NCBI GenBank assembly: GCA_018650795.1
Contig: JABIFG010000282.1
Coordinates: 1-64,000, forward strand
Length of the DNA stretch: 64,000 nucleotides
Direction: 5' to 3'
Source: Fidelibacterota bacterium
GTDB lineage: Bacteria > Fidelibacterota > UBA8477 > JABMPR01
Shown here: positions 50,928 through 61,990 of the stretch, one piece after another
How positions within the stretch are numbered: the first letter of the stretch is position 1
Layout of the letters: each line of letters opens with the position of its first letter
Position numbers and translations under genes: made by a program
The notes under the pieces: generated by a model
What the model was told of the DNA's origin: nothing
Databases searched by the model: none
The model's input: only the letters and a program-made list of their open reading frames with translations

Positions 50928-52617
50928 CTCTAGCCCCTTTAGACGTTCCCGCTTTCACTTCAGTCCTGAAAGCATCATAATCATAGGGGTGTCTGGTGAT
51001 AACGGGGTCTTTTTCAAAATTATAGAGTGTCGGGGGTGAAGCCGTCTGCCATTCCAGGGTTGATGAGTTCCAGGGATTTTCCTCGCTGCTTTGCTTTCCT
51101 TTAAGCAGGCCGTGAATCCAAGTGATAAACATTAGCATGACGCCCGTAACCAGTATCCAGGATCCAATCGTTGATGCCTGTTGCAGGTTGGTAAATAGGG
51201 GTATGTCTGGATAGGTGTGATAGCGCCTGGGCATACCATAAAAGCCCAAAATAAACATGGGAATAAACAGGGCATTGAAGCCCGTAAACATGAACCCAAA
51301 AGTCGCATTGGCCAGTTTGTGAGAATACATTTTCCCAAACATTTTGGGGAAATAGTGGAAGATACCACCAATAATTCCAAAAGCAGCTCCGCCAAACATT
51401 GTATAGTGGAAGTGAGCCACAATAAAATCGGTATCATGAAGATGGATGTCAGTGGACAATGATCCCAGGAACATGCCAGTGAGGCCGCCAATGCTAAAAT
51501 TAAATACAAAACCAAGTGCAAAGAGCATGGGCGGTGTCAACGAAATAGATGCCTTGTAAAGAGTGGCTATCCAGTTAAAGACCTTAATGGCAGTAGGAAT
51601 GGCCACAAAGAAAGTCAAAAAAGAAAAGATAATCGAAGCCACATCAGACATTCCTGAGGCAAACATATGGTGAGCCCAAATTAAATAACCAACGCCAGCA
51701 ATACTGCAAGATGCGATGGCAATGCTTTTGTATCCAAAAATTGGTTTCTGGCTGTTGGTGGGGATAATCTCACTGACCAGCCCCATTGAGGGCAGTATCA
51801 TCACATAAACGGCAGGGTGGGAATAAATCCAGAAGAGATGTTGAAACAATATGGGATCGCCCCCCTTGTTGGGGTCAAAAAATCCAACCGGCATCATCCT
51901 TTCAAGAACAATCATCAATAATGAAATACCTACTACCGGGGTAGCCAAAACCTGTATCCAGGAGGCGGCATAGATTGACCAGGAGAACAGTGGCATTTTA
52001 AAATAGCCCATGCCCTTGGTTCGCATTCTGTGGATGGTAATAATAAAGTTGATGCCTGTGAGAATGGTTCCCCATCCCAAAATGAAGGCTGCTGTCAACA
52101 TCCAGGAAACAGAATCAAACTGTGTCCCAAACATGGAAATGGTTCTGGTTGTCACAGAATAGGGTGGTGTAAAGGTCCAGCCCGTGTCAGCCCCACCCAA
52201 AAGGATTCCCACAACTGCCATAATTGCACCAAATAAGTACAACCAGTACGAGAGCAGGTTGACACGGGGAAAGGCAACATCCTTGGCTCCGATCTGTAGA
52301 GGCAGAAAGAAATTACCGAGAACGGCCGGTGCGCCTGGAACGATAAAGAGAAAGATCATAATCACCGAGTGAAGCGTGAAATAGGAACCATACCACTCTA
52401 CAGGTATTATCTCCCAACCGCTGGCGGCTGGATAAAATTTTTGGAGTTTGATTATGAAGCCAATCCATACGGCCAAAAAGAAAAATGAGAACATTGTGAA
52501 GCCGTACATAATACCAATTCGTTTATGGTCCGTCGATGTTATCCAGCTCATAAACCCACTGGTCCACCGACTACCGGTGTGACTGTTCAAGTAGTTGGTG
52601 CTGTTAGCTGTTTCCAT
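50920..52617 (-). CDS. coxA: Cytochrome c oxidase subunit I
   Basis: A 565-residue heme-copper oxidase core with 12 or more helices. Heme ligand His appears in WYGSYFTLHSVIMIF, the CuB/Tyr region in WIYSHPAVYVMILPSMG (H-P-x-x-Y: the cross-linked His-Tyr of A-type oxidases), the His pair in WAHHMFASGM, and the second heme site in HDTDFIVAHFHYTMFGG. The HPAVYV motif with Tyr identifies an A-type (aa3/caa3) enzyme rather than cbb3. It reduces oxygen to water and pumps protons. Confidence 0.96.
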   Translation of the reverse strand: METANSTNYLNSHTGSRWTSGFMSWITSTDHKRIGIMYGFTMFSFFFLAVWIGFIIKLQKFYPAASGWEIIPVEWYGSYFTLHSVIMIFLFIVPGAPAVLGNFFLPLQIGAKDVAFPRVNLLSYWLYLFGAIMAVVGILLGGADTGWTFTPPYSVTTRTISMFGTQFDSVSWMLTAAFILGWGTILTGINFIITIHRMRTKGMGYFKMPLFSWSIYAASWIQVLATPVVGISLLMIVLERMMPVGFFDPNKGGDPILFQHLFWIYSHPAVYVMILPSMGLVSEIIPTNSQKPIFGYKSIAIASCSIAGVGYLIWAHHMFASGMSDVASIIFSFLTFFVAIPTAIKVFNWIATLYKASISLTPPMLFALGFVFNFSIGGLTGMFLGSLSTDIHLHDTDFIVAHFHYTMFGGAAFGIIGGIFHYFPKMFGKMYSHKLANATFGFMFTGFNALFIPMFILGFYGMPRRYHTYPDIPLFTNLQQASTIGSWILVTGVMLMFITWIHGLLKGKQSSEENPWNSSTLEWQTASPPTLYNFEKDPVITRHPYDYDAFRTEVKAGTSKGARDE

Positions 52618-52619
52618 AA

Positions 52620-53432
52620 TTAGCTGTCCTCGTTTTCATTTGATATGGCAGGTTTTTTGTGTAAGGCTGTAGTTAAAACCAGTATGGTTATCATGATTGA
52701 TGCAAGGATCAAGACCCCGGTGACTTTTAGGAAGTTAAAATAGTAACCTCGGCCTTCTGGCTCTTCAACAAAACAAAAGTTTACGATTTTACGGAGTGTG
52801 GGTGCCCACTTGCCTTCCATGGCATTGGTTACCGAAACCATGACTTCGACTGGTAGGAAATATAGGCCGCGGATATAGCGGGAGATAATGCCACTTGGCG
52901 ACAAAATGATCAGCGAAGAGGCATGCATAAAGCCCTCGGCTTCATCTGGAGCATACTTAAACCCAACCGATTCAGTTAAGGTTCGGATCGTGGAGGAGTC
53001 GGCTGTCAAGAACCTAAAAGAAGATTCGGGTATATTTGTTTTACCTTCGAACAGATTGAGGTAGGACTGCTTTTTAAGGGCTGCGATCTCATGACCCTCA
53101 TTGGGATCAAAACTAACTGCCACCACATTGTATTTATCTCCAGGCAGAAATGCTGAGGGGGATTGATTTATCACATCTACAATGGCGTTGAGAAAGGGAT
53201 TGCAGATAGAGGTACAGTTGTAATAAACTAGCGCCAGAACAATGGGACGACCTTCACTGGCCGCTGACAGAGTAATGGGTTGGCCACTCTCATCAAAAAA
53301 GCTCAAATCCAAATCAACTTTTTGCCCCAAAAAGCTGTCATCGATACCAATTTCAGGTCGTGTTTCTATTTCTTCTGAGAACACCGAAGTGCTCAGGATA
53401 AGGCTTATAATTATTAAGTGTTTGAATAGCAT
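52620..53432 (-). CDS. SCO1/SenC-type copper chaperone
   Basis: A 270-residue thioredoxin-fold protein anchored by an N-terminal signal (LFKHLIIISLILSTSVFSEE) and a C-terminal membrane helix (about 235-258). The copper site is YYNCTSICNPFLNAI (C-x3-C) with the distal His in GFMHASSLIIL. SCO proteins load the CuA site of subunit II. I start at the ATG at 53432, which opens a clean signal after a GGGGTG site; the frame upstream to 53507 has no similarity. It precedes coxA by 2 bases, first gene of the cox operon. Confidence 0.92.
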   Translation of the reverse strand: MLFKHLIIISLILSTSVFSEEIETRPEIGIDDSFLGQKVDLDLSFFDESGQPITLSAASEGRPIVLALVYYNCTSICNPFLNAIVDVINQSPSAFLPGDKYNVVAVSFDPNEGHEIAALKKQSYLNLFEGKTNIPESSFRFLTADSSTIRTLTESVGFKYAPDEAEGFMHASSLIILSPSGIISRYIRGLYFLPVEVMVSVTNAMEGKWAPTLRKIVNFCFVEEPEGRGYYFNFLKVTGVLILASIMITILVLTTALHKKPAISNENEDS

Positions 53433-53611
53433 GTTCACCCCAGTCAAAATAAACTCATACTTACTACATAGACCATTGATGATAGTTTTGGTCACCATCC
53501 ATTGCAAGCAGGAAATTTGCGTCTGGAAATATTTGTTTCTATTTAAAGTCGAGGATGACTTAAGGTTGTTTGCGAGGCTATTCGATACTCAAGCATTGTT
53601 AATCGTAGATA

Positions 53612-54103
53612 CTATTTCTGAGGGGCTTGTCCCATGTCTTGGTCTGTTTGGCGATATTTCAACTGCATTCCATTAAGGAAATTGCGCAGGATCTGGTCTC
53701 TTAGGGGACGGTAGTGTTTATGGTCTGGTTTGCGAAAAAAAGCGCTTAACTCATATTTACTTACTTTTAAATCAACCAGCATCAACACATCAAGCACTTC
53801 TTCGGCTCGCAAATTCAAAGCGATTTGTAATTTTTTCAAGATTACATTATTGGTAAGTTTGTGTTCTGGTTTTGGGATAGGACCATCTTTTCTGCCGCGC
53901 TTTTCAACAATAAGGCCATTCAGAAACATAGCCAACTCATCATCATAGAGGGTTTTATAAGCAGGATCTTCTTCTCTCTTCATCCAGTCGCTAATTTCTG
54001 TCCGAGTGACCTTGTGCCCAGCCAGGGCAAAAATTGCTATCATCTTATCATCATTAAAATCAAAGGTGTACCTGATTCTTCTCAAAACATCATTTTTGGT
54101 CAT
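53612..54103 (-). CDS. DUF1456 family protein (YehS-like)
   Basis: A 163-residue cytoplasmic protein made of two similar halves: NDVLRRIRYTFDFNDDKMIAIF with LAMFLNGLIVEKRG, then NNVILKKLQIALNLRAEEVLDVL with LRNFLNGMQLKYR. This tandem repeat is the DUF1456/YehS pattern. Function unknown. Its start overlaps the upstream GNAT stop by 4 bases, so it ends a three-gene unit with the GNAT and Ni-SOD genes. Confidence 0.85.
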   Translation of the reverse strand: MTKNDVLRRIRYTFDFNDDKMIAIFALAGHKVTRTEISDWMKREEDPAYKTLYDDELAMFLNGLIVEKRGRKDGPIPKPEHKLTNNVILKKLQIALNLRAEEVLDVLMLVDLKVSKYELSAFFRKPDHKHYRPLRDQILRNFLNGMQLKYRQTDQDMGQAPQK

Positions 54104-54591
54104 ATCACATCCTTAATGAGCACTGCAGCATCTCCAGGACAATTCAAAACGATCCCTGTTTCTGGTGTGAAGCCATAGTTCTGATAAAAGTTCATTGCAC
54201 CTGCATTGCCAGCCATTATTCCGGCGGCAATCGCACGAAAATTATTTTTGGTTGCCCAGATAAAAATATTGTCCATCAGGGCAACTGCCACGCCTTGTCT
54301 TCTAAATTCTGGAGGTACCCATACTTGCACTAATTCCCCGACATCCGCAGGTGAATCAAGCCGATAAAGTGCCGCCAGCCCCGCAGGTCGATCATCCACA
54401 AACGCGAGAAGTGTTGCTCGATCAGACCCCCGGCTGCTTCCATCGGCCTGTTCAGTCCAGCTTTCCGGGATACGTTTCAAGGCTGATTCGTAAGTAGAAC
54501 CAAACGCTCCTGGCGAATCCCGGAGCGACTTGAGGCGTAGTTTTTTATAAAGCTTGCTCTCCCCCTGCCTGATGCGCCTGACAGTCAACAC
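54100..54591 (-). CDS. GNAT family N-acetyltransferase
   Basis: A 163-residue GNAT protein. The N-terminal LYKKLRLKSLRDSPGAFGSTYESA is common in the Acetyltransf_1 group with a hydrophobic substrate helix. The acetyl-CoA loop is PPEFRRQGVAVALMD and the C-terminal motif NAGAMNFYQNYGF. The substrate is unknown. It sits 5 bases after the Ni-SOD gene and overlaps the DUF1456 gene, so it is likely co-transcribed with both. Confidence 0.85.
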   Translation of the reverse strand: MLTVRRIRQGESKLYKKLRLKSLRDSPGAFGSTYESALKRIPESWTEQADGSSRGSDRATLLAFVDDRPAGLAALYRLDSPADVGELVQVWVPPEFRRQGVAVALMDNIFIWATKNNFRAIAAGIMAGNAGAMNFYQNYGFTPETGIVLNCPGDAAVLIKDVI

Positions 54592-54596
54592 GAAGC

Positions 54597-55061
54597 TTAG
54601 TGTTTATGCTCAGGGTAATATTGGGCCAATAAACTTATGCTCTTTTTCAGTGTTTTTACACTCGCTAAATCAGCGTTTTGCTTGGCCTTCATGGCGGCCA
54701 GAATCACAGCATGGTGATGTTTCAGTCGTTCTGAATAATCTTTTTGGGACGGCATAATTCGTTGTGTTAAAAAATAATCGCTGATTGTGTCAATAATTTT
54801 TTGAGCATGATCTTCTTTATTCATGACCCAGCGGACCATCTGGTTTTGCGATTGAATATCTGTTTTACCAGTCAGTTTGATCATCGTTTTGACCGACTTT
54901 TCTACTGTGGCAGCATCTTCCAACATGAATTGAAGTCTGGCATAATCATCATAGATGCCACAGGGAATCTGACAGTGAGCCTGTGCTGATTGTGGTAGAA
55001 TTAAGCCAACACTAAATAGGATGGCCAGGCTGAGAAATGTTGTTCTGTATATATGCTTCAT
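54597..55061 (-). CDS. sodN: Exported nickel superoxide dismutase
   Basis: A 154-residue Ni-SOD. The Ni hook HCQIPCGIYDD (H-C-x-x-P-C-G-x-Y) is present, with Cys2 and Cys6 thiolates, the His1 imidazole and N-terminal amine as the Ni ligands. The helical bundle follows (MVRWVMNKEDHAQKIIDTIS, DYFLTQRI, LKHHHAVILAAMKA). In place of the short propeptide removed by SodX, it has a 28-residue Sec signal (MKHIYRTTFLSLAILFSVG... to AQA). Signal peptidase cleavage after AQA would leave His29 as residue 1, exactly the Ni ligand. The mature enzyme is thus probably periplasmic or secreted. No sodX-like gene is seen nearby. First gene of a three-gene unit. Confidence 0.93.
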   Translation of the reverse strand: MKHIYRTTFLSLAILFSVGLILPQSAQAHCQIPCGIYDDYARLQFMLEDAATVEKSVKTMIKLTGKTDIQSQNQMVRWVMNKEDHAQKIIDTISDYFLTQRIMPSQKDYSERLKHHHAVILAAMKAKQNADLASVKTLKKSISLLAQYYPEHKH

Positions 55062-55120
55062 GGTGGTTTCCTTTGGTTTGAGTGTTTTACAATAGTTTCT
55101 GGTTTTTCGGTGTAACTGGA

Positions 55121-55933
55121 TCAGCCAATTCGCTTTTCTGTTTGGGTAAGATAGTCTTTGACGTGTTTTTCTAGTATTTCATTTCCCATAACATGTCTGA
55201 TCGTCTCGTAAAGTATAACGCTTTCGCGGAGAGCTCGAAGACAATCTCCGGCATCATACTTCGTCAGAGTAGCTCTCAATTGTTTTAGATCGCCCTGGCT
55301 GGCATGTGTTTCAAGTTTTCTTAGCCCCTGGGGTCGGGCGCCATGTTTCTCCAAAATTATAGGACCCAACACGTGACCACGCAGAAAGGCAATGGCTTCG
55401 ATGGCTTCGAATAGCTCGCCGCGCGCTATTTTTGTAGCGGTATAGTGAACCCATACCCAGAATCGCTTTTCGATCCATTCGTGATTTGGCCGTGGAAAGT
55501 CAGCCGGTTCCAGGTAGACCTGGCTACTTACAAAAGCTTCACGCTCCCATAAGACGATTGGATTCTCAACCTTCTCCTTGATATCATCCATGGAAACGAA
55601 TTTAAGGTCAATGTGTAGTAGGGGTGGACCAAACAGGCAAATGAGCAGTCGCGGTTCTCCCACATGTTCTCCTGTGAAACTTTCTAACAGGGAATCCATG
55701 TTTTTAACGATGCTTTCACGTTCTTTTAAAACCTGTGCATAATGCTTTGGGTCTACATAGACAACAAGATCCAAATCGCTATATTCATCCAGTTCGTTTA
55801 GCAGGAATGAACCGCCAACGGCCACACCGAGGATCCGTGGATCTTTTTTCAGTCGGGGAACTGAGTTTTCAATAAATTTCTGATGTGGTTCAGGAAGTTT
55901 CGATTTTTGTGAGGTGTCTTGTGGTATGTCCAC
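55121..55933 (-). CDS. Nucleotidyltransferase-fold protein (aminoglycoside adenylyltransferase-like)
   Basis: A 270-residue protein with a Pol-beta-type nucleotidyltransferase motif, AVGGSFLLNELDEYSDLDLVVYVD (G-S-x9-S-D-x-D; quoted across the motif), and a third acidic position in LLHIDLKFVS. The C-terminal half is helical with KIARGELFEAIEAIAFLRGH, like ANT(6)/KNTase-related enzymes. The family transfers AMP to drugs or other small molecules, and resistance activity cannot be claimed. It starts 14 bases before the stop of the small basic protein gene upstream. Confidence 0.75.
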   Translation of the reverse strand: MDIPQDTSQKSKLPEPHQKFIENSVPRLKKDPRILGVAVGGSFLLNELDEYSDLDLVVYVDPKHYAQVLKERESIVKNMDSLLESFTGEHVGEPRLLICLFGPPLLHIDLKFVSMDDIKEKVENPIVLWEREAFVSSQVYLEPADFPRPNHEWIEKRFWVWVHYTATKIARGELFEAIEAIAFLRGHVLGPIILEKHGARPQGLRKLETHASQGDLKQLRATLTKYDAGDCLRALRESVILYETIRHVMGNEILEKHVKDYLTQTEKRIG

Positions 55934-55947
55934 GGCGGATTATTTGT

Positions 55948-56121
55948 TTAACTCTCTAGATCTTCTTCTTCTGGGGGGGATTGCTCTGAGGTTTCCCCGT
56001 TTTCATTTTCGAGCTTTTGCTGTAGCTTTGCCTCTTCTTTGAGTCTTTTTTTCTCTTCTTTCTTCTTCTTTTTCGCAAGGTCTCTCTGGTGTTTTGCAAA
56101 AGCGTAATTTGGCTTAGCCAT
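55948..56121 (-). CDS. Small highly charged protein
   Basis: A 57-residue protein with a clear AAGGAGAG ribosome site. It begins MAKPNYAFAKHQRDLAKKKK, a start recurring in small uncharacterised proteins of many bacteria (MAKPNYxFxKRQKELAKKKKKEEK type). A Lys-rich middle is followed by an acidic tail ending EEEDLES. Probably nucleic-acid or ribosome associated, but no function is known. Too short for routine gene finding, supported by the ribosome site and family resemblance. Confidence 0.75.
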   Translation of the reverse strand: MAKPNYAFAKHQRDLAKKKKKEEKKRLKEEAKLQQKLENENGETSEQSPPEEEDLES

Positions 56122-56262
56122 TAACTCTCCTTTTAATAATGTTTACTGAATATTAATTCATTTCTGTTGCGCGTCTTAACCTAAGGGCATGTTGATCTCT
56201 GGCAAAACACAAAGCTTCAGAATAATAACCTTCTTTTTCGGTCAAGAGGATAAAAAAAATAG

Positions 56263-58611
<2,349 letters not shown>

Positions 58612-58978
58612 AGTTTTCTTTTAGCTCTCAACTTCAAAACTTTTTCCCTCACCAAACGACGTTAAACTGTTTCGCCGTATATTACTGCCGGTTTAGATTA
58701 TCAATTATTCCTGTGCATTTACTCATCTGACCAAACGTCTGGCCTGTCGCGAATTACTTCCATTATTCTACTTCCTGGAACCCTTTAAATTATCTTTTCG
58801 ATATACCACAACATTCAAAAACAACTCGTGTGGGCGTATTTGCACTGCATTTAATTGCATTGAGGTGCAATTTGACGGCTAGGGTAGCTCCGCTAATCTC
58901 TTAGTTCAAAAATGATAAATAAAATGCTTTTGTGGATCTGATGTTTAACGACAAAGATTTCTGGCGTTTTGAAATATT
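58612..58978. other. Intergenic region after icd with a nested inverted repeat
   Basis: These 367 bases hold no gene I can support. A nested inverted repeat, TTGCAC (58840-58845) / GTGCAA (58865-58870) with inner TGCA/TGCA around TTTAAT, lies in the middle. No T-run follows, so it is not a standard terminator. The DNA becomes AT-rich from here on. Confidence 0.5.
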
Positions 58979-59449
58979 TTACTTTTTCCCTTTTAGCTTA
59001 TTGTACTCGAAAAGCTGATAGTTTGATTTTGTCATTCCGAGCTTTGTATAAACATTTTGCGCTTTGGTATTATCGTGGTCTACGTATAATCTTATTCCCA
59101 CAACATTTTTACTTCTGTCTGTTAGAGTTTTAACAAACTCATACATTTGTTTATATAGACCCAGTTCTCTATATTCTTTTTGAACATACACGCTTTGAAT
59201 CCACCAGAATAATCCATTACGCCAATCGCTCCATTCATATGTGATCATGAGACAGGCTCTGACTGTTTCTTCTACTTCACAAACTATATAGAAACCATGC
59301 GTAGGATCTTTGAATATTTCCTCAACTCCTGGAGCCAGGATTTTTGAATCCAGTGAAATAATTTCTGTCTCAAGAGCCATGGCCTTATTGAAGTCTACTA
59401 TATCTCCAATATCCTTACGTGTTGCTCTTCTGACCACAGGTGGCGGCAT
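58979..59449 (-). CDS. GNAT family N-acetyltransferase
   Basis: A 156-residue GNAT protein. The strand-loop IQSVYVQKEYRELGLYKQMY matches the acetyl-CoA motif in a slightly altered form (R-x-L-G-L), and HDNTKAQNVYTKLGM is the C-terminal motif. The start VVRRATRKDIGDIVDFNKAMALETEI is common in this group. It overlaps the PhoU-like gene by 1 base and is the last gene of an AT-rich three-gene unit with a phosphate carrier. Its role there is unknown. Confidence 0.82.
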   Translation of the reverse strand: MPPPVVRRATRKDIGDIVDFNKAMALETEIISLDSKILAPGVEEIFKDPTHGFYIVCEVEETVRACLMITYEWSDWRNGLFWWIQSVYVQKEYRELGLYKQMYEFVKTLTDRSKNVVGIRLYVDHDNTKAQNVYTKLGMTKSNYQLFEYNKLKGKK

Positions 59450-60123
59450 TAGCTTTTCTTTTTTGGTTTGAAACCAATCCGGTCATATGGATTTATAACG
59501 CTGGATATAATGTTACGTAGATGAGCATTAATTCGTTTAAGATAACGAAAATACAAGACCAGTACTGCTACGATAGATGTATTCAAATTTTCTTCGTTCG
59601 TTTCGATCAACATCTTAATGTTTTTATCACAGGTTCTACCGATTTCTTTTGTTTTTGAATATATGTCAAGTGCCACGTCTTCGTCACCGGACTCAATACA
59701 TTCTGGTGCTTTTTTAAACATGGTCTTTATTGAGGACTCAATTCCTTGAAGTTTTATTTTACTGTTTTTTCCCTCGAGTACTGCTGGATGCATTTCCGTT
59801 AGATCTACTATGTTTTTTATATAGTCACCTATTCGCTCTACATCAACTATTACTGTAGATAAAACTAATCCGGCTGCAATACTTTCATTACCTTGAACTG
59901 TTAAGTGAGTTATAACTTTGCGTCTTATATCTCTTTCATATTTATTGATGAGTTTGTCTTTCTTAAAAATCAGTTTTTGTATTTTCTTTCGATTATCTCC
60001 CCACAAGGCATCAGTGGCATCATTAAACATTTCAGCATCAATGTTTATTGCCTCATAAGTAAGATCCCAGGCTTCGTTTAACAAGTTGTCACTTGTCCAC
60101 AAATTTCGTATTTCTTTCCACAT
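59449..60123 (-). CDS. PhoU-like protein
   Basis: A 224-residue all-helical protein with PhoU-like three-helix repeats: IRRKVITHLTVQGNESIAAGLVLSTVIVDVERIGDYIKNIVDL (conserved E/R-IGD metal-site motif, D/ER-I-G-D) and a second helical stretch ending YFRYLKRINAHLRNIISSV. PhoU-like proteins often accompany Na+/phosphate cotransporters of the NptA type and modulate them. Here it starts 17 bases after the NptA-like gene, supporting that role. The gene is clearly AT-richer than most of the window. Confidence 0.85.
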   Translation of the reverse strand: MWKEIRNLWTSDNLLNEAWDLTYEAINIDAEMFNDATDALWGDNRKKIQKLIFKKDKLINKYERDIRRKVITHLTVQGNESIAAGLVLSTVIVDVERIGDYIKNIVDLTEMHPAVLEGKNSKIKLQGIESSIKTMFKKAPECIESGDEDVALDIYSKTKEIGRTCDKNIKMLIETNEENLNTSIVAVLVLYFRYLKRINAHLRNIISSVINPYDRIGFKPKKKS

Positions 60124-60140
60124 ATGTTTACCTTTAGTTT

Positions 60141-61238
60141 TTAACCTAACATTATAAATAGGATGGGTACAAAATATATCATCGAATACAAGACCAAGAA
60201 TATTATTAAATTCTTTCTAGATATAGAAACGTAAGAGCTGACCTTCTCTGCTAAACTTATTGGAATAAACTTTAATGGATAAAAGATGATAATTCCAAAT
60301 ATGTTAAAAGCAAGATGTGCAAAAGATGCTGTAACTGCTACTGGATTTCCTGTGGCCAGTGCAGCAAGTAGTGCTGTACCTGTAGTACCTATGTTCGCAC
60401 CCATAGTATACGGAAAAATCTTTCTCAGACTAACTATACCGGCTCCAGCGAGTGGTACAATGAGGGAAGTTGTTACTGAGCTACTTTGTACAATGAATGT
60501 CATACCCATACCCCAGGTCATACCCATTAAATCATTCTTAAATAAATATTTATTAATCACAACTTCTATTTTATCAACTACCAGGGATCTTATTGTTTTT
60601 ATCAATAACCCTAAGGCTGCAAACATTCCTATAATTGATATGATCATTAGAACTATCTCATTATATGGTATGCTAACCATAATTGAATCTACAAAGTGTA
60701 TTACTGGGTTTAAAATTGCTTTAAGAGGGTTAAACATCTTCATCCCTCCGACCCCCTCAAAACTTTTATTCAAAAAGATTGCTGTCCTTTGAATAAAATG
60801 AAATTTCATTTCCAGAGGAAATATAACTATCACAGCACTGATATTAAAAAAGTCATGAACGACTCCTGCTGCGAAAGCTCTTTTAAACTCGGCCTTCCTG
60901 CCAACATGTCCAAGAGATACAAGGGTGTTCGTTACAGTGGTTCCAATATTAGCGCCCATGATGATAGGAATAGAATTCTCTAAATTAACAACACCTCCAG
61001 CAACTAAACCGACAACAATAGAGGTAGTTGTTGATGAGCTTTGAATTAAGGATGTTGCAACTATCCCAATAATTAAGCCTGTAAATGGATTAGAAGTTGT
61101 TTGAAGCATTGCTTCTGCGAACTCCTTACCAAAGAGTTTAAAACTGTGTCCAAGAAGTTTTATGCTGAGCAGAAAAAGATATATCGTTACAATTACTGTT
61201 AATATCTTGATAATCTTTTGGCGTGTTTCCGAGTTCAC
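60141..61238 (-). CDS. Na+/phosphate cotransporter (NptA/PNaS family)
   Basis: A 365-residue membrane protein with two inverted repeats of the PNaS family. The QSS motifs SLIQSSSTTTSIVVGLVAGG and FIVQSSSVTTSLIVPLAGAG, each followed by MGANIGTT, are the substrate and Na+ sites. It imports phosphate with sodium. It is first of the AT-rich unit NptA-PhoU-GNAT. Upstream lies the 839-base gene-free region holding the candidate origin. Confidence 0.92.
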   Translation of the reverse strand: MNSETRQKIIKILTVIVTIYLFLLSIKLLGHSFKLFGKEFAEAMLQTTSNPFTGLIIGIVATSLIQSSSTTTSIVVGLVAGGVVNLENSIPIIMGANIGTTVTNTLVSLGHVGRKAEFKRAFAAGVVHDFFNISAVIVIFPLEMKFHFIQRTAIFLNKSFEGVGGMKMFNPLKAILNPVIHFVDSIMVSIPYNEIVLMIISIIGMFAALGLLIKTIRSLVVDKIEVVINKYLFKNDLMGMTWGMGMTFIVQSSSVTTSLIVPLAGAGIVSLRKIFPYTMGANIGTTGTALLAALATGNPVAVTASFAHLAFNIFGIIIFYPLKFIPISLAEKVSSYVSISRKNLIIFLVLYSMIYFVPILFIMLG

Positions 61239-61500
61239 AATATTCCTTCTGAAGCTATGAATATTTAATGGATCAAGTCAAAGATGATGACAAATTCTAA
61301 TAGAATCACTATGAGGAAGGTAATTTCGGGTTTCATCAATCCAATTAAATTTTGCTTTCTTAAACCCTGTAGAAAAAATATTCATACAAGTGATTATCAA
61401 ATACTGACAAATAGTATTTCACAGTTAAGCATTATGGTCAAAACCCGCAATTCATCGGTTAAAACGATTAAAAAGTAGTCACGACCCTAGACCACAAATT

Positions 61501-61990
61501 ATTGACTGGCGAGCTTAAGCAAGCAATAGTTAGTGCATAGATATGCACACATTGATATCAAATGAGATGTCCTATATACGACCATTTGGTCGGTAATATA
61601 CTATAGTAGTATTATTTTAATATATAAAGTAGTGGTAGTATAGGCTCATATTAATGTGGATAACATTGCGAATGACCACATGTAAAGCATTATAAAACCT
61701 AAGCTAAAGCCAAGATATATTATCATAAATATGCGTTAGTAAGTTGAAGTAAGGTGTGGATAGGTGTTGAGTCGATGGTAGACAAGCAACCCTTATAAAC
61801 AACTCTGATGTATCTATTACAAAAAGGGTCTATGTGGATAACTTGATTGTTAATAGAATGAATAACTAAAAAACATCTTACTAAGTCATTAAAAAACAAA
61901 TCACTTTTGGCGAATCTCTTTGATAGGGGGTGTTTATAACCCACAGCAGAGAAATCAAAAAAAGAATAATTTGCAGTAATATGAGAATCA
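61501..61990. other. Candidate chromosomal replication origin (oriC)
   Basis: The 839 bases between 61239 and 62077 hold no supportable gene and are very AT-rich. Two perfect DnaA boxes TGTGGATAA (61655-61663 and 61833-61841) and one near-perfect TGTGGATAG (61755-61763) lie within 190 bases in the same orientation; two TTATAAACA-type near-boxes occur at about 61794 and 61933 (reverse). To the left is a candidate unwinding element with TAG-type triplets (TAGTAGTATTATTTT and AGTAGTGGTAGTATAGG, about 61603-61643), like DnaA-trio repeats. Two palindromes, GTGCATA-ga-TATGCAC (61533-61548) and CGACCA-tt-TGGTCG (61579-61592), lie beside it. dnaA is not in the window. Confidence 0.6.

Noticed and set aside
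61723-61944. Short minus-strand open frame in the candidate origin
   Set aside because: No ribosome site, no family similarity, and it overlaps two DnaA boxes.
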